From positions 1 to 6,066 of the forward strand of contig CAKTHW010000092.1 of the NCBI GenBank assembly GCA_934565425.1: 6,066 nt of DNA. Reading direction: 5' to 3'. The position numbers and the translations under genes are program-made. The stretch is from an uncultured Oscillospiraceae bacterium. Its GTDB lineage: Bacteria; Bacillota; Clostridia; Oscillospirales; Oscillospiraceae. The notes beneath the pieces are model-generated. The model searched no databases, was not told the origin of the DNA, and worked only from the letters and a program-made list of their open reading frames with translations. Positions 5,102 through 6,066 of this stretch are shown here, one piece after another (within the stretch, counting starts at the first letter, position 1; each line of letters starts with the position of its first letter).

Positions 5102-5108
5102 AACGCAC

Positions 5109-5150
5109 AAAAATCCTCTCGAAAAGCACAACCTTTTCGAGAGGATTTTT
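5109..5150. terminator. Bidirectional intrinsic terminator between convergent genes
   Basis: An 18-bp perfect stem, AAAAATCCTCTCGAAAAG (5109-5126) with its complement (5133-5150), closes the 6-nt loop CACAAC. The arm ends give T5 on the plus strand (after the 45-aa gene) and T5 on the minus strand (after the RibD_C gene, whose stop is only 4 nt away). One structure thus serves both genes. Confidence 0.93.
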
Positions 5151-5154
5151 CTCG

Positions 5155-5838
5155 TTACGCCCGCCTCACCGCATACCGCAGCCAGACCGCTCCGCTGTCA
5201 AACGCCTGGACACTGGTGAGCTTCAAGGGGGTGACAGGTCTGTCCATGGGCAGACCGTCAAACACCGCGGTCATGCCGCCCCGACCGTCGATGCCGGCGC
5301 CCATCAGGATGCTGACCTCGTCCAGCAGACCGGCCGCCAGGAAGCCCGCGTTGATGTGTCCGCCGCCGACTACGGCCATGCGCGCTACGCCGAACTCCCG
5401 GTTCAGAATCTCGCAGGCACGGGGCAGGTCGACGCGCTCTTCGCCGCAGGCGATCCAGGAAATGTGCTTGCTGTCCAGGTAAGCCAGGTAGGCCGGGCTG
5501 ACCTGCGCACTGGTGAGGATGAGCAACGGGCGCTCCCCTTCCTCCGGTGCGTCCCACAGCAGGGTGCCGCGGGTGTCCACCACCACTTCGTAGCCAGGGG
5601 CGTCCTCTGCCTTAGAGAATGCTTCCTTGCCCAGGGTGGTGTGGTCGTCGCTCTGGAAGATCCCGGGCTGGGCCATCTCCAGCTCCGCGGTCACGCGGCC
5701 GCTGACGCAAGTGGGGGCTGCCAGGGCGTCCAGGGTCTCGTAGTACTCCTGCACCCCAGGCAGGTGCTCAGTCATGGCGCAGTCGATGCGTCCGTCTACG
5801 GCGGTCATCATGTGGCAGATGATATAGGGCTTGTTCAT
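5155..5838 (-). CDS. RibD C-terminal/dihydrofolate-reductase-like protein
   Basis: The 227-residue protein has the fold and motifs of the RibD_C family, the reductase half of riboflavin-pathway RibD. Standalone members are usually annotated 'dihydrofolate reductase family protein'. MTAVDGRID (11-19) matches the family's SxDGRI N-terminal motif, TCVSGRVTAE (43-52) the cofactor-site loop, and VVGGGHINAGFLAAGLLDEVSIL (156-178) the NAD(P)-binding GGG plus LxxGLVDE signature. The family uses NAD(P)H to reduce a pteridine- or pyrimidine-like substrate. No deaminase domain or other rib genes are present, so riboflavin synthesis is unlikely and the substrate is unknown. The ATG at 5838 has AGGAGG exactly 7 nt upstream. 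The promoter overlaps a MerR-type dyad, suggesting stress- or ligand-induced expression. Terminators bracket it, so it is monocistronic. Confidence 0.88.
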   Translation of the reverse strand: MNKPYIICHMMTAVDGRIDCAMTEHLPGVQEYYETLDALAAPTCVSGRVTAELEMAQPGIFQSDDHTTLGKEAFSKAEDAPGYEVVVDTRGTLLWDAPEEGERPLLILTSAQVSPAYLAYLDSKHISWIACGEERVDLPRACEILNREFGVARMAVVGGGHINAGFLAAGLLDEVSILMGAGIDGRGGMTAVFDGLPMDRPVTPLKLTSVQAFDSGAVWLRYAVRRA

Positions 5839-5874
5839 GGGGGTTCCTCCTTGCTGTTCGTCTTTGTTAGGTCT

Positions 5875-5905
5875 ACTTTACAACTTAAAGTCCACTTTCA
5901 GTCAA
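5875..5905 (-). promoter_or_regulatory. Promoter with MerR-type operator dyad for the RibD_C gene
   Basis: On the minus strand -35 TTGACT (5905-5900) is followed by a dyad with arms ACTGAAAGT (5902-5894) and ACTTTAAGT (5891-5883), separated by GG. Eight of nine positions pair. The dyad sits in the spacer, where MerR-family activators bind. The -10 may be TGTAAA (5882-5877, 17-nt spacer) or TAAAGT (5880-5875, 19-nt spacer); a 19-nt spacer is the MerR hallmark. A second inverted repeat ACTTTA/TAAAGT overlaps the -10. No merR gene lies in the window. Confidence 0.6.
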
Positions 5906-5918
5906 GAGGTTTTACGAA

Positions 5919-5950
5919 AAAAGACGCTTGAGCAATCTCAAGCGTCTTTT
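5919..5950 (-). terminator. Intrinsic terminator of the right-edge gene
   Basis: A perfect 14-bp stem, AAAAGACGCTTGAG (5919-5932) with its complement (5937-5950), has the loop CAAT and six T residues on the minus strand. It lies 21 nt past the stop of the partial gene and directly upstream of the RibD_C promoter, insulating the two. Confidence 0.9.
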
Positions 5951-5971
5951 GGTGCTTTTTGTTATTCCCAC

Positions 5972-6066
5972 TCAAGTCTTAGGCTTTGATTTAGGGTTAT
6001 AAAATGCACTCTCGATACGCTTTTTGTCCACATAATCCACGTATTTCGGGCTGTACAGTAGCCAGC
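5972..6066 (-). CDS. C-terminal end of an unidentified gene (partial)
   Basis: Thirty codons are open from the window edge to TGA at 5974-5972, ending IESAFYNPKSKPKT. The reading is lysine- and tyrosine-rich (YSPKYVDYVDKKR near its start) and the DNA is visibly AT-richer than the other genes. The terminator 21 nt further on supports a real 3' end here. The other two minus frames are also open for part of the stretch, and one runs to TAA near 5963 ending SLRLEWE, so the frame is probable but not certain. The product cannot be identified from this tail. Confidence 0.45.
   Translation of the reverse strand, partial: WLLYSPKYVDYVDKKRIESAFYNPKSKPKT

Noticed and set aside
5356..5931. A 191-codon plus-strand open frame
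   Set aside because: It is antisense to the RibD_C gene and crosses that gene's promoter and dyad.

Overview
The window is a moderately high-GC bacterial segment with Clostridia/Bacillota features: strong AGGAGG-type ribosome sites about 7 nt from starts, TTGACA/TATAAT-type promoters with 17-nt spacers, intrinsic terminators, and a mix of ATG, GTG and TTG starts. The gene set (threonine ammonia-lyase, cytoplasmic asparaginase, TetR regulator, PAP2-like membrane protein, RibD_C reductase) and the GC level suggest an anaerobic gut-type member of the Oscillospiraceae. This placement is inferred from style, not from a marker gene. The first ~150 bases do not fit: they encode a very GC-rich Nudix hydrolase fragment of actinobacterial style that meets the 3' part of ilvA within a 21-bp stretch readable as either gene. 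This is most simply a chimeric contig end.

Layout, left to right. Positions 3-152 (+) hold the Nudix fragment. Positions 132-1154 (-) hold threonine ammonia-lyase cut off at the start of its C-terminal ACT domain, with its own promoter at 1219-1247. Positions 1387-2397 (-) hold a complete type I L-asparaginase with a terminator on its 3' side and a promoter plus terminator-like leader hairpin on its 5' side. Its promoter lies back to back with that of a TetR-family regulator (2597-3190, +). A TTG-started PAP2-like membrane protein follows (3314-3874, +).

From 3875 to 4290 there is no credible gene. The stretch carries two copies, about 90% identical and exactly 260 bp apart, of a ~94-bp structured repeat. 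Between them lies a run of further perfect hairpins. Next comes a tRNA-Ala with anticodon CGC (4291-4366, -), with its own promoter, a leader hairpin, and an 18-bp terminator stem that starts in its CCA end.

The right third contains an unrecognised 124-aa charged helical protein (GTG start, -), a 45-aa small protein with its own promoter, ribosome site and terminator (+), and a RibD_C/dihydrofolate-reductase-like protein (-) whose promoter contains a near-perfect dyad typical of MerR-family operators. The window ends in the last 30 codons of an unidentified, AT-richer gene (-) with its own terminator.

The genes do not form one operon; nearly every one has its own promoter or terminator. Threonine ammonia-lyase and asparaginase both release ammonia from amino acids and may share a role in amino-acid fermentation or nitrogen supply. 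No defence system, CRISPR array or complete mobile element is visible. The best candidates for something undescribed are the structured repeat, the asparaginase leader and the 45-aa small gene.
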